From: Moniliella sp. 'wahieum'
Lineage: Eukaryota > Basidiomycota > Moniliellomycetes > Moniliellales > Moniliellaceae
DNA length: 64,000 bases
Assembly: GCA_003971905.1 (NCBI GenBank)
Contig: RSEE01000003.1
Location: 682,001-746,000, forward strand
Direction: 5' to 3'
Part shown: positions 1-11,004 of the stretch, one piece after another
Layout: every line of letters begins with the position of its first letter
Numbering within the stretch: the first letter of the stretch is position 1
Program-made: the position numbers and the translations under genes
Notes under the pieces: generated by a model
What the model saw: the letters and a program-made list of their open reading frames with translations, nothing else
What the model was told of the DNA's origin: nothing
The model's database searches: none

Positions 1-711
1 CACTCCCTTCGTTCAGTCGCAACAGGTTCCACTGCACCCTCTGCTTCCTCCTTTGCGATCCCGGTGCAGGATACTTCCCCGCTGCGCACTGCACGCGCTG
101 GAGACCTGTCCCTCGACAGCTCCCCTTTCTTGTCCTCTTCAACCGCACCCTAGTCCTTGCCACCGCACCTTAGCATACCTCTCCTTGCGCACTTTCCTCC
201 CTCTCTATTGCACGCCCCCCTTGCACGCCTCTCATCCAATGTCCCACTCTGCCTACCCCTCCCGCATCCCTCTGTTCCCTCTCTGGTTCCCCCGTTACCG
301 GTTACCCTGGTTGCAATGGACGCCTTCTGTGACTGCTGGGTATGGCTCAGTCAACGTCCAGCTCGCTCTGGATCCAACAAGCGAGCCGCCGCGATCTGGC
401 TGGAGTGATTGGCGTTGCGTGTTCTGGATTCGTAGTAACCGGGGTGTCTCCACGCGTGAAGGCGGCAGATCTATTCTCGTTGGATTTAGCAATCTGCAAA
501 GCCCGCCGGGCGGCGCTGCGCCGCAGCCCTGAGCCGCTGAGCCTCAGGAGCCAGCGACGCGGAAAAAGAGGATCGGGTTTGGATTATGTAACCCGGTGGA
601 ACAAACTCGGTCGCTTTTGTGAGTCAGAACCACACCTGGTTAACGCCCCTCCCACCTCCTACTCCGATACCACCCCCGTCTTAACCACTTGCCCCGCTTC
701 CACTCGCCCCA
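1..711. other. Spacer upstream of tyrosyl-tRNA synthetase
   Basis: I see no recognisable gene here. Frames of 159 codons (53-532) and 146 codons (342-782) are open, but neither resembles a family I know and they overlap each other. The stretch from about 140 to 300 is rich in C and T, and the last 60 bases before the synthetase start are C-rich, as in many fungal promoters and leaders. It most likely holds the promoter and 5' leader of the gene starting at 712. A 3' piece of another gene at the left edge cannot be excluded. Confidence 0.5.
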
Positions 712-2028
712 ATGGCCAGCAAATCCGAAGCTATCTCGTCTCAGCTCAGCCCCGAGGCCAAGTACGAGCTCATCACGCGTGACCTGCAAGAAGTGTGGGC
801 GGGGGAGAAGGTCAAGGCGATCCTTACGGCGCAAGAACGGCCGGTGCGGGCGTACTTTGGCACGCCCCCACGGGTCGGCCGCACGTTGGCTACCTTGTTC
901 CGCTCTGCAAGTTGGCTGACTTCCTCAAGGCAGGTGTGCACGTCAAGGTGCTCCTGGCAGACATCCATGCTTTCTTGGACAACCTCAAGGCGCCCATTGA
1001 GTTGGTCAAGGCGCGCGCGGCTTACTACGGCGCAATGATCAAGGTGGTGTTGCAGGCGATTGGTGTGCCTGTGGACCGTCTCGAGTTTGTCGTTGGGTCC
1101 TCGTACCAGCTTACGCCCGAGTACACCATGGACCAGTACCGTCTAGCGTCCATCGTGACCGAGCACGATGCGTTGCGTGCCGGTGCCGAGGTGGTAAAAC
1201 AGGTCGCTTCTCCTTTGCTCTCTTCGTTGCTCTACCCGGGCCTGCAGGCACTGGACGAGGAGTACCTGCATGTGGACTTCCAGTTTGGCGGGGTGGACCA
1301 GCGCAAGATCTTTACCTACGCTGAGGCTTTCCTGCCCAAGCTGGGCTACGAGAAACGGGCGCACTTGATGAGTCCCATGGTGCCAGGGCTCAAGGGGAGC
1401 AAGATGAGCTCCTCGGACAAGGGAAGCAAGATTGATTTCCTCGACTCGCCCAAAGAGATTCAAAAGAAACTCAATGAGGCATTCTGCGTCGAGGGGCAAG
1501 TGGAGGAGAATGGCGTGCTGGCATTTGCCAAGGCGGTCATCTTCCCCGTTGCGCGGCTACGTGCCGAGACGCGCGCCGAAGGTCATGGTGACCTTCTCCA
1601 CCCGGACAATGGTACGGGTGGCGAACTGCACCTCGACTCTGCTCCGGCGGTACGCTCTTTCCATTTCCCGTCCGGAAAAGTTCGGTGGGTCGCTTCACTA
1701 CACTTCGTACGCCCAATTGGAGGAAGACTTGTTGCCAAGAAACTCCACCCGCTCGACTTGAAGAAAGGGCCGATGCGATCATTGCACTTCTTGAACCCGT
1801 GCGAAAAGCATTTGAGCAGCCGGAATTCGTCAAGATCAACCAGGAGGCTTACCCCGCCGATGTGCCGGCCAAACCGGCCGAAGAAGACGGTCAAAGCGAA
1901 GAACCCCGGGTGGCACACATGTTCACTGTAGGAGGGGTGGCACGGCCAAGTCCAAGGAGGAGGCACTGGCGGCGCAGAAGGCGGATAAGGAGGCTAAGAA
2001 GGCGGCTAAGGCCCAGGCCCAGGCCTAG
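712..2028 (+). CDS. TYS1: Tyrosyl-tRNA synthetase, cytosolic (several frameshifts)
   Basis: This class I aminoacyl-tRNA synthetase charges tRNA-Tyr with tyrosine in the cytosol. The start at 712 gives [20 protein letters not shown], typical of the eukaryotic N-terminus. The ATP-binding signature appears as TGRPHVGYL near 875-900 and the second signature as [15 protein letters not shown] near 1395-1435. Between them YTMDQYRLA and [20 protein letters not shown] match the tyrosine pocket and tRNA region. [16 protein letters not shown] near 1790-1840 is the family's C-terminal helix, followed by a Lys/Ala-rich tail ending KAAKAQAQA and TAG at 2026-2028. Similarity moves between frames at about 870 (one base short in a GC run), 1550-1650, 1730-1770 and 1930. 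About 435 residues agrees with a family size near 400 plus a tail. There is no EMAP-II-like extension. Identification is secure; the broken frame is probably assembly error. Confidence 0.93.
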
Positions 2029-2387
2029 GCTCAGGCTGCGGATTGGAACAGTCACTTGGACGTCACATTGCCTCTTTACTGTGATGTGTATAGCAGTCGG
2101 AGCCAAGTAGGAGATACAGGGAGGGAAGTCGTTGGTGCGCTAGCGAGGGAGAGGACAGTGGCGGCGCCCATAGCCCAAACAGGAGCAATTGGATCGAGGA
2201 CTCCTTTACTGTCAGATCTCAGATCTCACCGATCTCACCATTGACCTCAATCTCCATTGTTGCAGTTGCAATCCCGTCTAATCTATCCGAGCGCACAACC
2301 TTAATCGGCTTGTCAATTCACGCTCCAAGTGAAAGCGGAACCGCACATTAAGAGCTCACGGTGACCGCCACCATCTCCTCCACACCG
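2029..2387. other. Spacer with AGATCT words
   Basis: No gene is seen. Near 2213-2236 there are two overlapping copies of CAGATCTCA, one of the palindromic words that recur across the spacers of this window. The stretch is otherwise the 3' flank of the synthetase gene and the promoter side of the next gene. Confidence 0.5.
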
Positions 2388-3730
2388 ATGGGCGTGCACC
2401 CGACCGCCGAGCTGACACGCGCCATCGCCTACCTAGGCCACGTGGCGGCGGAGACGGTCGTGCTGTTGGCGCTAGCTGCTGGGGAGCGCCATGGCAGCAG
2501 AGGCGTTGTGTGGCGTCGTACTCGCTTTGTGTGCTCACTGCAGCACCAGAGCGCCCAGGTACGCGCCCTCCTGGCCTCGCACTTGCTCATGCTCTTCCCC
2601 CCTCCCCTATCCCCGCGCCACTCGGCACCTGAAGACCTTTCCTCGCCCGAGCTTCGCTCAGCTAAAAACCGAGGGCGTGCGGTCGTCATCCTCCCCTCGG
2701 CTGCCCCGAGCTCGCATACAGCCTCGCTGTCGCACTCGCCTCCAACGCTACAGGTGAGAAAGTGGGGTTGCCTGGTGGGCGAGGGGAAGGGCTGTTGCAG
2801 GGCCTAATGCAGCGCTTGTTTCCTCCGCCTCCATCGGGGATTACGTGCTTGTCTTGGTTCGGACCAAGAGGCGTTGGGGACGCTGATCCCCCGTTGGGCC
2901 CAGGCCAAGGCTCAGCACCACCGCTCCGAAACGACTCATACGCCTCGCCGTCAGTCCTGGGCATCGGGACGAGGCTTGGTTGGTGTGCCTGACTTACTCA
3001 AGGGGTGGCGGGTGGGAGAAACGTCGTCGCTCCGATCTTGCTCCCACACCACGTCTCCTTCCCTCTCCCCAAGCCCGGAACGCACTCGCATCGGACGCGT
3101 GATCCCCTTTCTTTGCCCCAGCGAGGGGGGGAAGGAAGAGTATGTTCAAAGTTTGGTTGGCGAGTACTGTTCCTCCAACACCTTGGTTCTCAACGGCGTC
3201 GTCCTCCTACCCCCAGCACACGATACGCAAATCCAAGTGGGCCAAAGCCTGGTTCGCACCTTCCATTCGCGGCTGGTGCAACTGCTACCACCCGGACACA
3301 AAGGTGCACGAGGTACAACCCAATTTACTTTAGTACGTTGACCCGATTGGCTGCATGGGACTAACACTTCTCCTGTTGTTGGCTTCAGATGAGGCGACGG
3401 CCCAGCCTCTTGTTGATCTGGTGGAGGAAACGACGATGCAGCTTAGAGAACATGGGCTATGCTTCTTGCTTCCGCGCACCACACCCTACACCCAGGACAG
3501 GAGATGATTATCCATCGTCTGAGCCAAGCTTTTGGAGCCTCCTGGGCTTTGGCCTGGGACTGGCCCACTTTCTTCAACAGGCATCGGAGTTGGTTCTCTG
3601 GCCACAGGGTCTTGTACGGCGGCCACTCCGTCTCGGCAGAAGAAACGGAGGAAGAGGAAGAGTATTCCACGACTCGGATTGGGGGGGCAAGCATACTATT
3701 CCCCACCGAACCCACAATGGGAGTAAATAA
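2388..3730 (+). CDS. Uncharacterised multi-exon protein (frameshifted)
   Basis: I do not recognise this protein. The proposed start gives MGVHPTAELTRAIAYLGHVA. Further coding-like segments are PELAYSLAVALASNAT near 2705-2750, GDYVLVLVRTK near 2840-2870, EEYVQSLVGEYCSSNTLVLN and GVVLLPPAHDTQIQVGQSLV near 3135-3250, then EATAQPLVDLVEETTMQLRE near 3391-3455, and ASWALAWDWPTFFNRHRSWF near 3535-3600. An acidic run (AEETEEEEEYS) lies close to the end. An intron at 3333-3388 is convincing: donor GTACGT, branch ACTAAC, acceptor TTCAG. A second, first-half intron from about 2750 with donor GTGAGA is likely. Segments lie in different frames, so indels are present as in the neighbouring genes. The 3' end (3726 to 3830) depends on the last frame chosen. 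It converges on the sugar transporter. Function unknown. Confidence 0.42.
3333..3388 (+). other. Spliceosomal intron
   Basis: The 56-base intron starts GTACGT and ends TTCAG, with a branch-like GACTAAC 20 to 25 bases before its end. Removing it joins a segment ending NPIYF to EATAQPLVDL. Confidence 0.6.
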
Positions 3731-4678
3731 GTTGCTCTTGTACCTTGTCCGTGACGCCCTTTTCCGCCCTACCCCACGCGCCTCTTACTTTCTTGGTTGG
3801 GGCGCACGCTGGACCAGCCTGATGGCCTGATGGCCTAGCGGCCTCGTGGCCTCGTGGTTCATGGTCTAGTGCCCGATAGTCTAATGTCCCTGACGCACCT
3901 CATTCCGACTCCTTGGCTCCTGTTCGTGCCTGGGTCGGACGGAAACGAAACAAATGATTTAGTTGAGCATGTTGGGATCGGTCCCTCCGCGATGGTTGGG
4001 GGGATACCCTCCCCGGCGATTACTTTGGTGCAGGGGCATTACGTTGCTTTGTGCAATTGGGCCTGGGGACAGTAGTCGAGGTAAGGCCAAGATAGTGGAA
4101 CGGTAGGGGGTAGGCAATGGGCCGTACATGTTTTACGTATGAACTGAACCTACTAGACTGAACGGACTGAACGGAGTAGTCTATGAGAAAAGGGTGCCAT
4201 ACTGAGGAAGATGAACTCGGTCGGGGGAGCACGGGATGCAAACGCATGGACCTTGCATGTATCAGACGTCAGTGCGTCAGATCAGCGCTCTTCGCAAAGC
4301 AACTCATACAAAACGCAAGGCCAACGGAAACATGAACGTGACGAATTATTGGAGTAACTAGTAGTAAAGCGTAAATCCTCCTGCCGTGAGACTACTTAGA
4401 ACTATAGATGCTCACTTAAAGCGAGTTCAAGCAGTTCAAGTGAACGCTTCACCTGAACTGGTAACTACAACTCTTGAAACCATGACATGCATGACAGCTA
4501 TAATGCCAGGGACATGGTGTACACCTTATAAGCCGAAGCAGCCAATACACGGAGTGGCAATGAAGCTTCATTCATAGCGGGGGAATGTCGAAAAGCACAG
4601 AAAAGTTGTGCAAAAGGGGAATTTAACGTGACAAGCACATATTGATAGGCAACAATAATATGAAACAAAGAGACTCGA
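3731..4678. other. Spacer between convergent genes
   Basis: No gene is supported. At 3820-3866 an approximate 10-base unit containing GGCCT or GTGGCC is repeated four to five times (GATGGCCTGATGGCCTAGC and on). Around 4143-4176 the word CTGAAC/CTGAACGGA repeats. The remainder is unremarkable and probably holds the 3' ends of both flanking transcripts. Confidence 0.5.
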
Positions 4679-6522
4679 TCAAGCGACCGAGCCCGGAGTA
4701 CTAGCGTCGAGAGTGCCAATGTTGGTTCCCTCGAGCTTCTTTTCAGCCATAGCCGCATCTTCTTCCGAGGGAGAGTGCCACTCGCCCGGCTCGGCAATGT
4801 TGCCTGTGTCCACGGCGCTCACGCATCTCCTTGTTGAACGTGGCCGACTTGAGCGTCGTCGTCTGCCGTACATCTCGTCCACCTCCTCAAGCGACAAGCC
4901 CGCCGTTTCGTACACGAAGAAGTAGACAAACACCATGCCACACAGAGTGGTAGCCATCCACACAAAGAATACCTTGGTTCCAATCCGCTCAACAATGTAC
5001 GGCGTCGAGGAGCCAGAGAGACATTGATCGCCCAGTTGGACGCCGCGCACAAGCTCATTCCCTTGGCACGGATGGCCAGGGGGAAAATCTCACCGCAGAC
5101 AACCCAGCGATCGGACCCCAGGTCGGGGCAAAGCCAGCACAAGAGACAGACAAAGGCAACCATAGCGTTCCGAGACGGCAGGTTGGTAATCGGCGTGCTG
5201 AGCGAGACCACAGCGACAATCAAATGGCACAACGCCATCCACGCAGCACCAGCCAGAAGCATACGACGCCGACCCACCTTGTCCACCAGAACAACCCGGG
5301 AATCGTGGCGACCACGTTGACGATAGCCGGGATCAGGGCAAAGACGAAAGGGTCCAAAGTGGGAATAGCCTGCGAGCCAAAGACAGTTCCATAGTACATA
5401 ATGTAGTTGATGCCGGTAAACTGTTGCCAGACTAAAAACGAAAAGAGACAGGTCAGGTCAGTATCCAACTCCATCAATGGGGTGGAAGCGTCTGGGAAAT
5501 CGTGTTGGGGGATAGTACGCACATTGGATGAAAATACCCGTCAACGTGCGCAGCAGGTACTTCCTGTTGCCCATCCGGAAGCAGTCAATGTAACCGTGAA
5601 TGCCGGGGGAAGTTTGGCCGAGCTCCTCTTCAGGTTGGACTTGATCTCGGCGTACTCCAGGTCGACCTCTTCACTGTCAGGAGCGACGGAATGCAGACGG
5701 CTGAGCGCTTGGCGCGCCTGTGCGTCCCGGCCGGAACGAACGAGCCAGCGGGGCGACTCGGGCATAAACAGAAGACCAGCAGAGAGTGCAATTGCCCATC
5801 CAAGCTGTATAGCAATCGGGACACGGTACTCGGCCGTGGTGTCGTGGTACCGACGTGCCCAGGTTGACACCCGACGCCAACAACAAACCAATAGTGATCG
5901 CCCACTGATAGGCGACGATTGCGCCACGAATCCAGCGCGGGGCAGTCTCCGACTGGTAGGTCGGGATGATGGTCGAGATGATACCCACGCCCACACCAGC
6001 CACAACACGTCCTCCGACAAACATACCAAGGTGGTGCTTCGGCGCGCCCGTCTGGGAGTGCCACGCCAAAGACAAAGATGAGATTGGCCAGGTGCACCGC
6101 GTTCTTGCGGCCAAAGTAGTCGCCAAAGGGTGCACCAACCAAGGCACCAACAAAGGTACCACAGACAAGAGCGAGGTGACCATCGACGTGGTCGAAGACC
6201 CGAGAGCATATTTACCGACCACTGCCGCTACCAGCTTGCCAGTGACCAAAGTCTTCCTTGAAGCGCCTGGTCCAGACCTGCACGATGTGACCCAACCAAC
6301 GTCTGGGGTCAGATATGGATCCTTGGAACACACAAGAGGCAGAAGAGAGGTTGGGGGACCCATGCCAGAGGGAGTACGTACCAGAAATGGTGCCGGTGTC
6401 GTAACCGTACAGAAGACCGCCCATGGACGCGGCAATGCCAATCAGAATGGCCGGCATGACTGCCGGATGCTCAGGTCGGCAGGCTTGTGAGCGGCGAGGC
6501 CGCCACCAGTAATGGCGGGCAT
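4679..6522 (-). CDS. Sugar porter family hexose transporter (frameshifted)
   Basis: This is a 12-helix major facilitator of the sugar porter family, expected in the plasma membrane and importing hexoses by facilitated diffusion or proton symport. Reading leftward from 6522, the N-terminal part gives MPAILIGIAASMGGLLYGYD and GTISG (first helix). Then come GAPFGDYFGRKNAVHLANL (the GRK loop between helices 2 and 3), GRVVAGVGVGIISTIIPTYQ, ETAPRWIRGAIVAYQW, PESPRWLVRSGR after helix 6, QQFTGINYIMYYGTVFG (helix 7), DKVGRRRMLLAGA, GEIFPLAIRAKGMSL, and YETAGLSLEEVDEMY after helix 12. An acidic cytosolic tail follows, ending at 4679. Two introns are visible: one from 6381 directly after GTIS with donor GTACGT, and one at 5432-5522. 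At least four indels shift the frame. It resembles yeast HXT and high-affinity glucose transporters; the exact substrate cannot be told. Confidence 0.93.
5432..5522 (-). other. Intron in the sugar transporter
   Basis: On the minus strand the 91-base intron begins GTGCGTACT and ends TTTTTAG. Splicing joins IFIQ to FWQQFTGINY, restoring the conserved helix 7 motif. Confidence 0.8.
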
Positions 6523-7821
6523 GATGGGAGAGGGTGTGAGGTGGTGAAGTTGAACGGGGAGAGGGGCTTGGAGAAGGCGACTGGAGGGGAAACGGCCCAG
6601 AGGTAGCTGGACGTGTTGGGGGAGGGGGGAGGGGAGGAAGAGATGAGATGAGACGAGGGGACGGGAATTGTCGACGGAGAAGGGCGTGAGGGGTTTTATA
6701 CCCGACGCTTTGCAGGCCCCAAAAACATGGCACATGGAAGTACCGTTGTGGGACGGGCGTCGGGGGAGTGTCCCCCAAGTCGTGGCAGTGGTGACTACTG
6801 ACCCCACCATGGCATTTCTTCAAGCCGCGCTGCTCTCGCTTCTGGGCGGCTGTAGAGGCTACGGTGGTGCCTGTCGCGGCAATAGACGGAAAGGCATGTG
6901 TGCCGCAGGCGTGGCGGGGCTTCTTGGCGGGGAGGCCCAGCCTGGGTCTCAGCAGGCGGCAGCTCTGAACGATCGACCGCTGGACGCCGGGCGAGGGGGA
7001 CGAGGCTAGGGGGGGGCACAGAGACACCAAACGCGGGGCGATGGATCGAGGGATGCAGGCCGCACACTACTGCCGCACAGCGCAGCAGGACGCCGAGACT
7101 AGACTAGTAGTGACTAGCGACATCCGTGACCTGCCTCTGGGGTGTGTGTGACGGCGGCAACCGGGGGTGTTTCGGTGGGAACAATGCAAATGGTGGTAAT
7201 GACTTATTGACTAGTGGCTAGTGATCAGCTTAACTGGCCAGTATACCAGCCAGTACCCTGCCAACTGGGGGGTGGTTGATGGTGTTGATGGTGCATGGGA
7301 TATGTGATGTAGGCTGGGCGAGCGTGGGCGTGATGTGTGATGTGGTGCCAGAGCCTTGTGTTCTCGCCGCGCGGGCCTTTGCGGATGTGATGTGTCTGAC
7401 ATGTCGCGTGCGCGGGGCCACTGGTAGGGACGAATAGCCACGGGGGGGGGGCCAGGCACTAGGCACTAGGCACTGTCCACTCCTCTCGGCCCCGACTGTC
7501 CCGGCTGCCTACGCGCCGAACCCAGACCGCGCCTTGGCGGCCGAGCTTGGTAGCCGGTAGAGCGACGGAGTCGATAGTCGATGTAGTCGATAGGGCAGCA
7601 CGCAGTGGCGCCGTGCGCCCTGAGACGGACGCGCTAGGCGCAAGCACCTGGGGGCCAGGCCCTGCCACGCCCGCGCCCTGCCAACACGCCCTGCCAACAC
7701 GCCCTATTCGGCTTACTTGCAGATTGGGCATTGGCACCTATGTGCACGCGGCCTTTAGTGCGTCTCACCAGCGTCCGCACCGCCTCCGCCCTGCGTCAGC
7801 CGCCCAGCGGTTCGTAAATGG

Positions 7822-7845
7822 AAACGTTAAACGTTAAACGTTAAC
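7822..7845. repeat. AACGTT word array
   Basis: Three overlapping copies of AAACGTT/TTAACGTT in tandem (AACGTTAAACGTTAAACGTT). The word is its own reverse complement and recurs at 10985-11002 and 46757-46776. Confidence 0.8.
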
Positions 7846-8944
7846 CTACAGGCTCAAATGTCCGGTTGGTGGGGAAGGGGTGTGGATGCAGTGAGGCCGG
7901 TGTGGGGGAAGATCGAGACGAGTACTGATGTCCATGACCGGCCCCGATGGTGTCGAGATGCCGGCGCCCCAGGGCGGAGGCGGCGGAATTCATTCTATTC
8001 AGCACCCAAAGGCCTTTCGGTGGGGTGCGTTCTTGTGCAAGGCACGTCCTGGAGATATTCGATCATCGACCAGTATGCATACTCAGGTACGCAGGGATCA
8101 GTGCCCGGTGCTCAACGGCGTCGGCGCAGCACGGGGGCAGTGCGTGGAGCAGGAACAGCAGAGGCGCAACTCGGAAAGCTTAATGTGTGGCTGGCCATCG
8201 AGCGCATCATGATCATGTCACCATCATGCATCATGCATCTCTCTGCAAGCTCCGCCTTCGAGCGTTGCAGCAGCAGACTGTGGGCACCAGAAGACTGGAC
8301 CCAACGATGGCCGGGTAGCATTCCGCCGCGCTTGGGCCATGTCTCTTGTGCTGTGGCCCCCCCATGCAACCCATGGCTCCTGCCACGTCTCGTACGCGCA
8401 GCTCCACCATCTTGCTCCACAGAGGTCCCTGAAGCGATCAGGATGCACATGGGCTGCCTGTTGCACTCCAAGATATGATCCAAAGTGTTCCCTCTCCTCC
8501 CCAGCCGTGGTTGTGATGGTGTGTGGCCACATTTTCTGACACTACACATGTGATGGTAAAGGTTTTGCTGTCGCGCGGGGGGGGGGTTGCGCTTATAGTG
8601 TGTATACTTCCTATACTCTGTACTCACACAGTTCTCATGGGCAACACGCGTCGCAGGCTAGTCACTACTCACGTCTCTGTGCCCCCACACCCCCCAAACA
8701 GGGATGCTGCCCTGCCATCACATGCATCAGGGGGGCTTTATGCTGTGTTCTGTGTTCTCATGTGGATAGGAGAAAACCGCCCCGAAGTTCCCCGATAGTA
8801 TATACATCAAGTAGCCTGTCGACAACGAGACCTGGTCGACACGTCTCAAGTGTTACTAGTTACTCGTTACTAGCTACTGGCTACATTCTTTCTAGTGTCT
8901 TCAAGCTTCAGATCGAACAGACCATCTAGCATACTTAATTCCCC

Positions 8945-8975
8945 CTGTGTGACATGTGACATGCGACATGTGATT
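8945..8975. repeat. GACATGTGACATG word array
   Basis: Three tandem variants of TGTGACATG. The same word family occurs at 10544-10600, 48305-48362 and 49086-49150. Confidence 0.7.
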
Positions 8976-9068
8976 GTTGGTGTGGGGCGGGGGGGGTAAT
9001 AGGGGACACATAAAATGAGAGCTAGAATGTATACACATCTTAGATCTTAAGCCCACGCTCGCGTCGTG

Positions 9069-9347
9069 CTATATGTATGCTAGATGGCAACCTGGGGCAA
9101 CGCGGGCATATGTGTCTAGATTGCCGTTTGTGAGGTGCGCCACCTGGTACATCAGCCCGGGGCGGCGGGTCAAACGAGGATTATAATTGCCCAAGAAAAC
9201 CTTTGCAGCGACGGAACAGGCCGCGCGCAACCCCAGAACCATGGGGCCCTCGTCGACCCACAGTTTTGAACTATTATACTGTGTGGGGATGCCATGCGGG
9301 AGGGGAACGACGGGAGACACATAAGCTTGTGGCTGAGAGCTCCACAA
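9069..9347 (-). pseudogene. Orphan coding-like fragment, unknown
   Basis: A 92-codon frame on the minus strand has the composition of a real protein, with segments SPVVPLPHGIPTQYNSSKLW, VDEGPMVLGLRAACSVAAKV and FLGNYNPRLTRRPGLMYQVA. It ends in a stop at 9069. No upstream exon with similar quality is visible and I cannot name a family. It may be the 3' exon of a degraded gene or a chance frame; no activity is implied. Confidence 0.25.
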
Positions 9348-10543
9348 CTACTCAGAGAGAGAGGAGATGACATGATCGATATGAGATTGCATTGGCCGGG
9401 TTCCGCTCTGCTCCGCCCCTCCTCGTTGCGCTCTGGGTGCCTCCCCCTTGATTAAGATTGCATCTTCAAGCTTCAGGTTTCAAGCTTCATCCCCACCATT
9501 CTGCCCCTGCCTTGATCGCTCCCCACTTCTTGGTCACGGTCACCGGCCACTATAGTCACTACTGTGTAAATGGCCGATCAGAGCAATAAGTTCATCGTTT
9601 AATCCATCGTTCGCAGCGTCCCCTCTCGCGAAAAAATGACCTCCGCACTTACGGGAACGAGAACCACATTGTCCACCATAGCTGCCCCCCTCTGGTTTGC
9701 TGAGGTGTGGAGGGTCTCCCTAATAGGGGTATTACCATTACCAGCATCACCTGCATCACCTCCCTGAAGGTGTCTCTGCAATGGCCTAAGCCCTAAGTCA
9801 AAGCCCTAAGGCCTTTACGACCTAATATTAAATCTTACCAAGCTCTAAGCTTCTAATGTAAGCTCTATAAGGCCAAATCCCCCAACGTAAACTCTCTTCA
9901 TGTCGGAGCAGTTGAACTCCCCTTTAGTCCGTTCAACGTTTAACCTTTCGATACACTCAACTCCCACAGTGCAGAGCTAGCTGTGCGCATTGCGCTGTAA
10001 GACTGGTGATCGGTAACGGTAAACGGTAAACACTATGGAACGATTAGCAGCACGGGGTGAAGAAGAGAGAGCGGCTATTCTTCTCTATGCTACCTACTAT
10101 ACGTCGGGCCGTTTGGTGTACTTGCTGTTGGTGTATGTGACGTGGTAGAGTGTGATGCGGCCTGCGGGTTATGGTGTGGGGTTTCGATAATGTAGGGGGT
10201 ATCTCCAGAACGCACGTAACAGTGAGAGCATCGAGCACTTGGAGTAAGAGAGGTAAGACTCGTACTTCTCGGAGTAGTACTCTGCGCGGTATAGTAAAAA
10301 CAGGAAGGTCCTCATCAGCCGCCTGTGTACTCAGTTAAGTGCTCCAGTATCAGTCCTGCAGGTATTGGGCCAACTGTTGGCCATCTCACACAGGTGCGAG
10401 GCGCTTGGAGGCAAAGGTGTCGTCATACGCGTCGTGTTGACATGGTGAACAACACATGTGTGCACATACAGAAGCTGCATTGAATATTGAGATCTGAGAG
10501 CACTGACGATTGGTGACTTCAAGAGTACTGAGTATATACTGCG

Positions 10544-10709
10544 GGTGACATGGTGACATGTGACATGTGACGCTTTCGCGTGCGTGACGCGTGACGCGTC
10601 GCGGCCCTTGTGGGATCTGATGAATCTGATGCACAACAGGATCTGTTGGCCGCGATTGGTACGTTGTACGTCGTACGTCGTACGTCGTACGTTGAACGTT
10701 GGACGTTGG
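10544..10709. repeat. Compound short-word arrays (GTGACATG, GTGACGC, GTACGTC)
   Basis: Three arrays follow one another: GTGACATG variants (10544-10572), GTGACGC variants (10580-10602), and after a 56-base gap a 7-base unit GTACGTC repeated about five times and passing into AACGTTG/GACGTTG (10659-10709). Each unit contains a palindrome (ACATGT, ACGCGT, GTAC, AACGTT). Confidence 0.8.
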
Positions 10710-10948
10710 AGGCTGTTTGTGGCGACTATAACTCAGCGCTCGTACTCATTGTGGGCAACAGACGTGGCTGAAGCGGCGGGGCATGGGGACGTGGGACGGG
10801 CGGGGTGGGGGACGGCGTGTTTGTAGTTGGGGTGCTGGAGTTCCTACCTTCCTGGGAGGATGGGTGTGTGACATATGTGACAGGGTATACACTGTGGGGC
10901 GTGCGGCATGGGACGGGTGGCCGGTGACGCATGTCACCATGTCCCCGA

Positions 10949-11004
10949 CTATCGATTATCGATCGATTTATCGATTAACTCGATTAACGTTTAACGTTAT
11001 TTAA
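10949..11004. repeat. ATCGAT / AACGTT palindromic word array
   Basis: ATCGATTATCGATCGATTTA and following bases give four ATCGAT-type words, then TCGATTAACG, TTTAACGTT and TTTAACC. The whole block could fold into nested hairpins. Confidence 0.75.

Noticed and set aside
342-782. 146-codon frame before tyrosyl-tRNA synthetase
   Set aside because: Runs into the synthetase start in another frame and resembles no protein; possible leader only.
9788-9812. Telomere-like CCCTAAG repeats
   Set aside because: Only two separated copies, within ordinary spacer.
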